Assembly (NCBI GenBank): GCA_029204225.1
Contig: CM055102.1
Coordinates: forward strand, 1,915,629 to 1,979,628
Length of the DNA stretch: 64,000 bases
Reading direction: 5' to 3'
Origin: Diphasiastrum complanatum
Taxonomy: Eukaryota > Streptophyta > Lycopodiopsida > Lycopodiales > Lycopodiaceae
Shown here: piece after piece, positions 26,898 to 36,840 of the stretch
How positions within the stretch are numbered: the first letter of the stretch is position 1
How the letters are laid out: every line of letters begins with the position of its first letter
Position numbers and translations under genes: made by a program
The notes under the pieces: model-generated
Seen by the model: the letters and a program-made list of their open reading frames with translations, nothing else
What the model was told of the DNA's origin: nothing
Databases searched by the model: none

Positions 26898-28080
26898 TTG
26901 GTCATACTTTCGAGATGGCCACGTCATCCTCTAATACTTTTGATTCTGCTTTGCACACCTTCCTCGTTGATATCCGGTGTTGGTAACTACATAGGTCACT
27001 ATAAGACATATTTCAATATGTCTTTTGATATTGAGAGGTTTGGATCAGAACATAAATCATATTTTCCAGTGTTGTATAAGGAGTATTATGATAGTCTGAA
27101 TCAGTCTATGTTGATCATGGATAATCTACGATTCATCCATTTCCATGACCTAGTACTTGCCCAACCATCGTCAAAGCAAAGCCATAACCGACGATTCACG
27201 AAAATTGTGAGTGATTTTAAACGTGTGGTCCATTGTGACTAGCACAATCGATCATGTCATTTTTTGCAGGAAGGCATGGGCTTTGTGTTTTATCTTTGTG
27301 CTCTTATTCCTGATGAGGCAAGAACTTCGACGCTTAGCATTGAGGGTGCCTCATCATCAACTGATTCTGTGATATCAGAGTCAGCTATTGTTGATGACGC
27401 CTTGGGTGCTGACGAGGAGGCAAGATTGGCTTCAATATACGACCCAGTCGAGTCTCGTGCATTGTGCATTTTTTCCTTATCTGACGTGAATCCATATGAC
27501 AAAACCAAGACTCTCCTCGATTTGCCAGTGTATTACATGAATAGTGTCGCATACATCTCACTGAATGATGTTGGAGATGTTCTTGATTTGAGGGAGGACG
27601 AAATATTATCAATTTTGTCTAATTTCATCAAAGAATTCGAGGACTTCATAGATCTCGACGGTGATGATGATCTACGTGCTTCTACTGATTACAAAGACGG
27701 AGATGAATGGATGGATGGGACTGAAGCACTATAGTCAATCATGTCTGAAAGCAGGGCATACCAGGCAAATTTGCCCGATGAGGAGGAATTTATGAAAATC
27801 CAGAGCAGATATGTGTCACAGTCTTCGGAAACTAGTCCATCCAGTGCTTCGATGATCATTGTTGCTGGTCATGATCTACATACTGCTGCACTTATTGAAG
27901 CTGATGAGCGTGATCTGGTAGGTAAATCTGGTTTTATCTTAATGAGATTTTTATTCAAATATAGTCATTTTGTTTTACAAGACATGTGACATTTGCTCGT
28001 ATTTTATAGGATACTGTTGAGGTGGATGCCTTTGCAACAAGGCAGGGATATTTGAGGGAAGGCCAGAGATCACGACAAAG
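26898..28080 (+). pseudogene. Acidic protein of unknown function, two in-frame TAGs
   Basis: One frame stays open from 26898 to an exon end at 27917 (donor gtaggt), except for TAG at 27240-27242 and at 27732-27734, both where Gln would fit. A second exon (28010-28080, acceptor ttatag) keeps the phase. The protein is rich in Asp/Glu (DLREDEIL, DLDGDDDL, YKDGDEWMDG, LPDEEEF) and ends in a basic patch (GQRSRQR). I do not recognise the family. An alternative start is the ATG at 26915 in another frame, which soon stops. The role is unknown; by position it belongs to the candidate transposon. Confidence 0.5.
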
Positions 28081-28556
28081 GTATTCATCCCTGTCCAATT
28101 ATTTGAAGTGCTTTGTAAATAAAGAGATTTGCATTCATCATAGCAAATTTTCTTCAAATGTTGTGACAATAATAATAACAATTAAAGCGTTATCCTATTT
28201 CTCGAACGGGCATAAATACCCTCCAAATACATATAAAATTATTTTTGTGAAGAGAGACATTGCCATAAAAGTGTTTGGCTATGTAGTTGAGGACGTTCCG
28301 AAAAGGTCTTCCTCCTTAGCTGTTTTCTTTGGATACATTGACTTGAAAAAAAATAGATCGATTGATTTTCTATATCCATATGATAGAAAAAAATTTCTTC
28401 ATGACCACACAACAAAGCTGATCATTAAAGACAAAGAGAAACAATGATTTTGCCTTGCATTGTACTACACATGATGCGATATAATACATATATTTTTTTT
28501 CGTCTGATATCATGCAATTTACTATGGGTTGACTCTTGCATCAATATTATTTTCGT

Positions 28557-31156
28557 CTATAAATTTGCACGCCTTTCTGAATTTCTGATAATTTGTTGAT
28601 CTAGCTTTATATCGGATTTGAATACGCCTGTAGAACCATTGAAATAGTTGGATGATGTAACTATTTTTGAGATGTTCCACCGCGTTGTGTATTTCGATGA
28701 AATGCTGCTCTGGCTTGCCAATGCGATTTCCCCATTCCTTGTGATGACCAAATACTTAGACTTCCGTAAGCTTTTGCAAAAAATGATGCATGATGTCGTA
28801 AAATGTGCTACAATATTAGAGATACAAATATTGTCATATTAATCATTTTAAATTTAGCATATGTGCAATGAGATTATAAATCGAAGAGTTAGTTACATTG
28901 AAAAGAGATTTACCATATAATGCGTAATATGATCTTCACCCCAGGCGTCTTTAACTGCATCCACAAACTCAATTGTTGATTTCTCAATTAGTAGGACATC
29001 AGTATCAGATAGTTTATCTTTTCTGAGCAATTTGGCCATGTTGTCAAGCTTTGTCCAAACTTCAACTTTTTTAATCCTCGTTGTTCCTTTTTCTTCAAAA
29101 TCCTTTGTGGCATTGAGTACATCTATCCAAATTGAGTACTGGATTTTAGTTGGTTTTTTGGAATGATTTGATAAGAAACAACGAGCTTTGGATCCTCCTA
29201 TACTTGGTTTGCATGGGATGTTTCCCGTTTTTCTTGAAAGCTTCTCGTCCTTTTGTATTTTAACGTGTCTTTTATGAAGTCCCGCTTTTGATCAAACTTC
29301 TTCCAATCGAGCTCTATTTGGCTAATGACTCTGGCTTAGTATTCCAAGAAAACCAAATATGAAGGTATATCAATTTCTTGATAATTCTAACCTCTCCATG
29401 TAGTGTACAAATGTGAACATTTTTAAGCGGAATCGGTAATACTAGTTTCCAAGTCGGATCTTCTATATCCCTTGAAACTCTCGTGCTCTTCGACATGTCA
29501 TGTGTAGTTTTCATGCAATAGAGGCATGGATGTTTTGAATTTGCTCCATTTGAGATGTTGAACATGCACTTCAACGACTTCAGGTCTCCAGCCAAATGCC
29601 ATTCCACCTTAAAATCACCTATTCCAGGGACATTGAGTGGTGTGTCGCTCATATGATTCTTAATTATCTCTGGATATTCTGTTTTACTAAAAATCCAAAA
29701 TAGAATGTCATGATCTTCTTTTAAAACCTGTTTGAAACGCAAAATCATGAACTATTTTAGGAGAATTGAACTCAGACCTATAATAACAGAACAATATTAG
29801 CTTAAAACACAAAACCATTAATTCTTGAAATGAATTAGTTGCTAGTACTCAATAGAATAGATTTAAACCTGGAAAGCTGCCAACCACCAGATATTATTTT
29901 TGGACTGCACACTGAAATAAAGACTCTCCGAGTTTATCGTATTGCTTAATGCTCCATTCATAAGTGTAACACTAACCCTTTCCAGCTTTTGTCCCTTTAT
30001 TACTTCTGATTCATCTAACTTGAGAACTAATATCAATTTTTCAACACTTTCATTTGTGATTCCATAAAACTTTACAATAAATCTCAGTAAATGATTCAGA
30101 TCTACAAACATATTGTTGATAGAATCATATGACAAAGTGCCATGTTTTGAGTTATAAATTTCATGAATATGGTAAGGAATACCAATGATGTTTTGCAAAC
30201 CCTTGTTTAACACATCCCTCTCTAATTTGATTTGAAAGGGCTGGGGAATAGGAAATTTTTTCATATGTACTTGTCCAAATGCCTCTTTGATAATTTTAAA
30301 CATTGTGTCATATGCATCCCTGCTAATACCAGAATAATCATATGCCCCTTGTATCAATTTTCGGTCAATGATCTTGCCAACTTCGCCCATAAGGGCCTCT
30401 GCAATCTTGGACTTGATTCAAGAATATCGTTGATTTCCAAGTAGACTCGTTGTTGACTTGGCTGTAAGTACTGCACTCAAAGACTTTTCAATCATGTCCT
30501 TGTCTTTCAGATTTTCATTGGTGACTAAAGCTGATCTGCAAAAGAAAAATAAGATTTAGAAAAAAAACAATTCACAACCATTGAGTGCTAGATGAAACAA
30601 AACACATGAATAGTTTAAAACATAATCTTACTTGAAAGCATATATTCTTTTTTTCCGTTGAACCCCACTTGTTGAAAGCTCGTCAATACTTTTTAAAATA
30701 GCTCTTTTTCGCTTATTGTTCAGTATTTTCTGCCGTAATGTGTTTACTTCTACATTTATTTGACAATATGAGGTACGCAATGTTTGTACAATTAGTTTCA
30801 TATTGTCAGTCTCTTGGTTGAGGTTTAATATAATATCTTGCAAACGAGAATTATCTATCTTCAAGATTTCATTCTCTTCTTTTGTTTGCAAAAAAATAGT
30901 TTCTCTTTCTTTCACAATAACCCAATAGACCATTGTGTCCTTCACACAAAAACAGTATGAGTTGTGTGATCGATCTAAAATTTGGATGTTGCATTGAGCT
31001 TGGATCGACTGGATACAAACTTCCTTCAACCCATAGATCACAATGTTTCCTGTCTTCCATCCTTTGGTGAGCTGGTAAGGTGGAACCCTTCGGATTTTTT
31101 CTCGACAATGGAGCATATTCTGTGGGAAGATCAATATGGAGATGATATTTAGACAT
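28557..31156 (-). pseudogene. Transposase-like protein with RAG1/Transib-like core motifs
   Basis: Minus-strand exons with good splice sites: about 31156-30628 (coiled coil, EENEILKIDNSRLQD), 30535-29869, 29727-about 29314, about 29300-28914 and about 28740-28557. Landmarks in order are: KLDESEVIKGQKLERVSVTLM (Asp followed by a beta-strand-like segment); LAGDLKSLKCMF, then CLYC about 20 residues after the Asp; PLKNVHICTLH; KPSIGGSKAR; and NAVEHLKN near the end. RAG1 has the same layout: a first Asp before an RFSFTVM strand, a second Asp followed about 19 residues later by C-x-x-C, and a late Glu. I infer a DDE transposase related to that group. It carries a TGA at 30418-30420 (Arg expected) and frameshifts near 31.1 and 29.3 kb, so this copy is probably dead. 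The third acidic residue is the least certain. Confidence 0.55.
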
Positions 31157-31307
31157 CTTAATAATCGATAGATTAATCTAGTAGAAAACCAATTTGTTAT
31201 ATATCTTGTAAGCTATTAAAACTCGTCTTAATTAAAAAAAAATTAATTGAAAAAGTTTGAAATGACCTTGGCGCTCTTTTTGATCCATCACACTCCATGT
31301 TTCTTGT

Positions 31308-32890
31308 TTGATATGCAAAATCAATGCGGATTCGATGTTGTGCTCCATTCATGGCAAGAGGGTGACACTGATGCCCAAGGACATGCTTGTTGTCATGAGG
31401 CTTCGAAGCACCTATGACAGCATTTTTAAGTCTGGATTCACACAGAGGCAAGTTCCTCTTGAAAGGGGGCATGTCCCACCCCGCAAAAAGAGAAAGCAAG
31501 CATAGCCCAAACATTCGCAACTCAAGCCCAGGTCTCCCAGCTCTTCACCCTCACCTCCTCCCATTAGAAAAGATCTGGCTAGTACGTCCGAAATTCCACT
31601 GGTTGAGAGTCCTCCCGTAACCTCTGATCTTCAACTGCACGATTCTCCTTCTATACATGAGGATGACCTAAATACAGTGGTAGACATGATTGTTTCTGAT
31701 GTTGATGCAACTGATAAAGAGTTGCACATTAGACTTCCGAATGAACCTAAAAACGCATTTTTTTATTCTGAGAGCTACATTGATTTTGACCTGTATATAG
31801 TCAAGAAAATAGATGATCTCGGAGGGGAGTTTATGTTTTGTATAGACAATATTAATTTTGCAATGCATATCAAAGACCCGCATTGTAGGGAGCTAAAAGA
31901 GAAGACCTCATATATCTCAGACACAGTAGTTGAATCTGCTTGTGCATACTATCCACATAAATATACATATACAGTCACGAAGGAGATTTCTTTTGTATCT
32001 CCATTTTTTGGGCATCTGTTGAATAAAGAGAGGAAAGCCAGAAGGCTCTTTAGGCACACCAGCAAAGAGGCATCAATGTTCATCATCCCATACTGTTCAA
32101 AGTAAGATAGTTTCTTCTTGTAAAGTCTATTTTAAGTAAGATTTTTCTTTTGGAAACTCTTATAGATTCTAGTAATTCATTGCTTGTCTCTTTATGGCAG
32201 CAAACATTGGAGTGTGCACGTCATATCCATGAAGGTGGATTCAATTGGAAGCTGCACACATGTGTGCATGACAATGAATTCTTTGCATGCCACCCATTCC
32301 ATGATTAAATCCATGTACAAAAGGATGGTGGAGCTATTGCCCAGGCCAGATGGGTTGGTTGTAAATACCAACATAGAGGTTGTTGATGCAAAGGTAAAAG
32401 GAATCTTTTTACGTATTTTATTTGCATGATGGCATGTAGTTTAGAATTATATTGAATTATACTTTAATAATTTTTCGCTGTGATTTCTCAGTCTTTGCAA
32501 CAAGACGATGCTTTCAGTTGCGGATGGTATTCAATCTGGAACGTTAAATCGTTCTTGGTTTGGTTATGGTGCAACCTCCAGATGCTAGTATCCATGAGGT
32601 ATTTTTTTCAATGTTCCAGTATCCTGATGATATATTGTTAACTTTGTGAATTTATATATTTAATAACATTGGCTAATACATACATACACTCGATATTTTT
32701 TTTTGGAGTTCCAATGTCCTGAGGTATCAACAAATGCGATTCATCAGTATCGGCATGAAATGTTGGAAATTTTACTATCACGTGCAAGGCCCTACAAGCA
32801 TGAAGGTGCCTCGGATGAACCTGCTAGGGGATCCGTGGATAAGGTTACAGTGCTCAAGGATATGCCTCAGGCACCTTTGATTGAAATGTA
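31308..32890 (+). pseudogene. Histone H3 C-terminus fused to a Ulp1-like (C48) cysteine protease
   Basis: The frame from about 31308 reads MLCSIHGKRVTLMPKDM, an obvious match to the C-terminal helix region of histone H3. A basic RKKRK stretch follows, then a TAG at 31503-31505 where Gln fits, a Ser/Pro-rich linker, an acidic part and the protease. Exons join at 32102/32201 and 32393/32492 in phase. Protease landmarks are HWSVHVISMK (catalytic His), MNSLH where DSL is usual (Asp to Asn), and QQDDAFSCGWY, the Q-x5-C-G oxyanion/nucleophile pattern of C48 enzymes. A further exon (from about 32709, HQYRHEMLEILLSRAR) resembles the family's C-terminus, though its junction is unclear. C48 enzymes cut SUMO and related modifiers. 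The start of the H3-like part is not visible. Confidence 0.65.
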
Positions 32891-33398
32891 AATATAGTTC
32901 TGACAGACACATAGAAATATATCATTACATGATGATCCATAGAACAATAAATAGGCAAATAGAAAGTGGGCTATTACTGAATGCCACAAATATATTATAT
33001 CGATTTCAAAAACAATGTACATTTTTCAAAATACTAAATACAAATTGCTTGATGAAATCTTAAAGTCATTTGAGACTTCTTTGTATTCCTTTTTTTTTGA
33101 AAAAGTACATTGATGTTGCTCGTATATCATCCCAATGTTTATGCAGTTTCAACAATTTCTACGCTTCTATTTAAGTCCTTGCACTCTATGCGACTTTCTG
33201 TCTTGGTCTTACCTGTACATCAAAGAAACTTGTTAAACAATATCAACATTGAGAATGTCAAATGAAATATTGCAATACCGAAAACACTGAAACATGTTTA
33301 AATAAAATCATTGAAAGTCATTTCAAATGAGTACTAGAATAAATACACATACACCTACCAATCTCTCGTTGACTCGAAAACAGAAGTGTTTAGGAATA

Positions 33399-34543
33399 TC
33401 ATATTGCAACAATGTAAGCTCTGATCGAATGTGATCGAGTGTCTTCTTTCACCTCAATTGTTGTAAGAGTAGAATTATTTTTCCTCACTTGAATTTCTAT
33501 TTGATCTTGATGATTCACTGTAAAATCCTGATCCAATGCTTTCCATCCGTTGCCAACTTTGGACCATCTTCTATAATAAAATGTTAAAGAAAGCACTTGT
33601 TTTTCTATAAGATATCTAAATTTTATTGACGATCTATTAACTATGCACTCAATATTGCCATTACTCTTTTTATTCCAATGATCATCAAGGAGGCTTGATA
33701 ACATATTGTCTGTTAAATCACTACAAATAAACATTGTCACTGTTTTACGAATATTACATTCAACAAAAAAATCAACAAAAATTGCATTAGGCAAAAACCA
33801 ATGCAATCTATTGTTTTTTGAACCTGTGCTACATTTCATACAGTTTTGAATGTCCATAAAAAACCTTGATCGGAAGCTCTCTACTATGGTGGAATCTGGA
33901 GGAATCCATTCTTCGCTTGAGAAAGAGGGTAATGGTATCGCCTCTAATTTTCCACCTAAACTAGATGGTGTGTAAAATGAATCATAGAAGAAAATACAAG
34001 AATCCAAAAGTAATCTCGTGGAGCGGTTCTTGTATTGCAGAAGACCAATATCAGAATGAATAACGTCCATGATGTCGACAAGGGATTGTATAGGTTGCCA
34101 TTCGATTATGCTTGATGGATACAAATCTGCACAAATCCATAAAACTATATGTCATTTAAATACCCAGATACACGTCTAAATGATTAATGCAAAGCTCAAA
34201 GCAAAAAAATTCTCCAAAACTTACAATTGCATTTGAGTCTGTCATTTGAACTTACGCCTTCCACTCTAATTTCCTTATGCATGTAGACATGTTGAATCAA
34301 GACCTCTGAAATGGATCGACCACCGGGTGAAACTTTGAAGTCTAAAATTCTACCTTTCCAAAAATTCCTATAATCCATATTTGATTTTCTCTTTTTACCA
34401 AAAACACCTCTTGAGGAGGGATGCATGAGAACCCAGTGAAATTTTCTATAGATACATGGTATCCAAGAGCCATCAGAGTCTTTTTCATTACAAACAAAAA
34501 CTGAAACAATATTACTTCGTGGTCTACGACTTCCGAAAGCCAT
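33399..34543 (-). CDS. Unknown 348-residue protein, two exons, intact
   Basis: Exon 1 runs 34543-34225 from an ATG (MAFGSRRPRSN) and exon 2 runs 34126-33399; the donor gtaagt and acceptor ttgtgcag join them in phase without a stop. I do not recognise the protein with confidence. The segment around FWKGRILDFKVSPGG, VLIQHVYMHKEI and WQPIQSLVDIMDVIH vaguely resembles a BAH chromatin-binding domain (W-x-GRI, then a strand ending in a Y-x-x-x-E-like motif), but this is weak. The second half is Ser/Asn-rich with a C-terminal beta-rich part. It is the only gene of the cluster with no stop or shift, so it may still be selected or may simply be lucky. Confidence 0.6.
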
Positions 34544-35199
34544 TACAAAGCTAAAAGAAGATGAACAACAGAGTTTGGAACAAAATATAGTTGAATCAGT
34601 ATGAAAATAAATAACCAAATTTGTAATAAATGTTGGCGGTCTTTCGTAAATCATATATGTTAGTCTAACTACGGTTAGATCAAAATAGACTTACTTTAAC
34701 CACAAGTGTTAGGTCTCGGGCACTTAGGAAACTCATGGGCAGCAATTAAGGTCCAATCACAAGTCAAGACCCTGTCCGACGGGAGTTTTAAATTGTATAA
34801 AAATATGACCGGAAAGTTCCAAAAAAAAAAATCGACCGGTAACAACGTTACGATCTTTCACAGGTGTAAATATATAACTGGGCCAAGTACACGTCGAATA
34901 GTTGAAAAGTCAAAAACAGCATCTTGACAAAAGGCCCTTTTGGTGCTCAAAACTCCTCTAATGATTATAATCAACATTGCGTAAGCGGCTGCCATTCACC
35001 GGAGTATCAAATCGTTTTCCATCCAAGTGCTCAAGAATTACTACGCCATAGTTCAAGATTTCCTTCACTTTATCATAATGGTGCAGGGAATCTTATTGGA
35101 AGATTCAACTTGGCCATTCCCTCTGGGATACTAGGGAGTACTAAATCTGTGTATAACAAAAAACATCTTCTAGTAAACACTTTATTGTTTGATTAACAA
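34544..35199. other. Intergenic, degenerate Gypsy integrase edge
   Basis: No gene is recognised. The right half (about 35000-35199, minus) still reads scraps continuing the Gypsy integrase that lies to the right, with frequent stops. Confidence 0.4.
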
Positions 35200-36085
35200 A
35201 GTATGTACCCCGGTCACTGACAATCTCGATCGGACATCCAAATCTGATTATAATATTTTGACATAGAAACTTGCCATAGATTTCGCATCAGCAACTTTGG
35301 CAGCTTTGGCTTCAACCCACTTGGTCATGTAATCAGCTGCTACGATGATGTATCGGGCCTGAGATCCTTGCGCGACAGGGTGAATAGGTCCAACATAATC
35401 TAGTCCCCATTTTTCAAACGGTGCTTGCGATAAAACCGGATGCAAGAGTTCATAGTTCTGTCGAGTAGGCCGTCGTGCTCGCTGGCAAACATCACACGTC
35501 TGAATAACATTTTATGTGTCCTTGTGAAGTGTAGGCCACCAACAACCTAATTGTAAAAGTTTGTGAATAGTAATATCTATAGAGAAGTGTCCCCTCCACT
35601 CATGCCATCATGTGAAAACATGATTAAATCTGGTACTTCATGAGGTAAAACACACCTTCGTAAAATATTATCTGATCCACGATGATACAATTGTCCTGCA
35701 ATTAATTGATAAGGTTGAGTCTTATGAATCAATTGTCTCTTCTGTACTTTTGTCAGGGAGTCATTTGGTTGTCCTAGCATCAGGTACTCAACAATATCTG
35801 CTGCCCACTCAGGACTGCTTCAACATTGAATAACGCAGCATCTGGCAGTTCATCATCCACTTCAGTGTTAATGGGTGCGGATTCGATTCGTGAAACGTGA
35901 TCGGCTAGATAATGTTGTTTCCCATTTCAAACTACAATTCGAAAGTCAAATTCAGTCAATAACAATAACCATCTTGCAATACGTCCAGTATTGTACGTCT
36001 TGTTTACCAAGTAAAGTAACGGTTGATGATCCGTATAAAATGCAAAGTGCATTTCCATGAGGTAGTGACGAATTTCCAAACAGAA
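35200..36085 (-). pseudogene. Gypsy RNase H end and integrase
   Basis: Right after the gag the minus strand reads HFAFYTDHQPLLYLVNKT, then TGRIARWLLLLTEFDF (end of RNase H). The integrase zinc domain region (RRCVLPHEVPDLI) follows, then APFEKWGLDYVGPI with the first core Asp and, after a frameshift near 35250, IVSDRG with the second. The frame breaks up beyond 35200, and the final Glu was not found. Confidence 0.8.
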
Positions 36086-36089
36086 AAAA

Positions 36090-36840
36090 TCATGGCTGCT
36101 TTGATCTTCTCATCAAATTGCAACTGCAACTTTTCCATCTGTTTTTGCTGGTTCTTCCCAAGTTTCTCGAGCTCATTGAGCATCATTTCTATAGTAGCAT
36201 TGGCATTCGTTGATGCAATAGTGGTGGATGTCGTAGTAATCTGCCCTGCTGTATAAGGCAACATACTGATATTTGGCTCCTCATCTGAATCTTCATCCTC
36301 GTCCCGAATTGCATCGTCCATAGCATTTTGCAAGAGTGCATACTCATTATGGCATTTCAACTCACGTCTGATCCATTTAGGTAGATCTGACAAAAACCAC
36401 ATAATCATGGCATTTTCGTTAATCAGCTCAGGTTCGCATTCAGATCTAAGACATTTCACCCATTCAATATAATCTCGAACCATTTCTTGCTATCCCATTT
36501 TAATTTTACTTAAAAGTAGAAAAGGGTCTTCCATAAACTTTCGCTGTTTGAACTGTGTGATAAGGGCTCACTTAACAACCTCCCAATCTATACACTCAGT
36601 TTCGTCTTGGTCATAGTACCAATCTTGTGCTGCGCCTGTTAAGGCCACAGGAAACAATTTAAGCTTATTTTGAGGATAAATCTCACCATAGACCTCACAG
36701 GATTCAGCATAGATATGAAGAAATCTAACTAGATCTGTTAATCCATTCTATTTGGGTAGATCCAAACGGGGTGCTCTTCTAGCAATAATTGGATTGACTT
36801 CCTGTAAACCACCTCCAAGAGCAGCTCCAGGGGCAGCCAT
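36090..36840 (-). pseudogene. Gypsy gag with three in-frame stops
   Basis: The frame starts at the ATG at 36840 (MAAPGAALGGG) and includes VRFLHIYAESC, FPVALTGAAQDWYYD, ITQFKQRKF and a MVRDYIEWVKCL segment typical of the Gypsy gag (retrotransposon gag domain). A C-terminal coiled-coil part (LEKLGKNQQKQMEKL) ends at about 36090. Stops at 36748-36750 (TAG), 36568-36570 (TGA) and 36490-36492 (TAG) all lie in this one frame, at positions that fit Gln, Arg and Gln. Confidence 0.85.

Larger units (their letters stand above)
26898..34543. mobile_element. Candidate composite DNA transposon of unidentified type
   Basis: Four spliced genes lie in alternating orientation: an acidic protein (+), a transposase-like gene (-), an H3/C48 protease gene (+) and an intact unknown gene (-). 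The transposase-like gene and the H3/C48 gene are divergent, with about 150 bp between them. Ulp1/C48 proteases are often carried by large plant DNA transposons. No terminal inverted repeats or target-site duplication were found, so the limits given are just those of the genes. Confidence 0.5.
35200..36840 (-). mobile_element. Gypsy retrotransposon with internal deletion (gag joined to RNase H)
   Basis: From 36840 leftwards the order is gag, then directly the end of RNase H, then the integrase. Protease and RT are missing, removed by a deletion at about 36090. Several in-frame stops remain. No LTRs could be placed. Confidence 0.85.

Noticed and set aside
31197-31520. Minus-strand 107-codon frame
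   Set aside because: It is antisense to the clear histone H3-like and basic segment on the plus strand.
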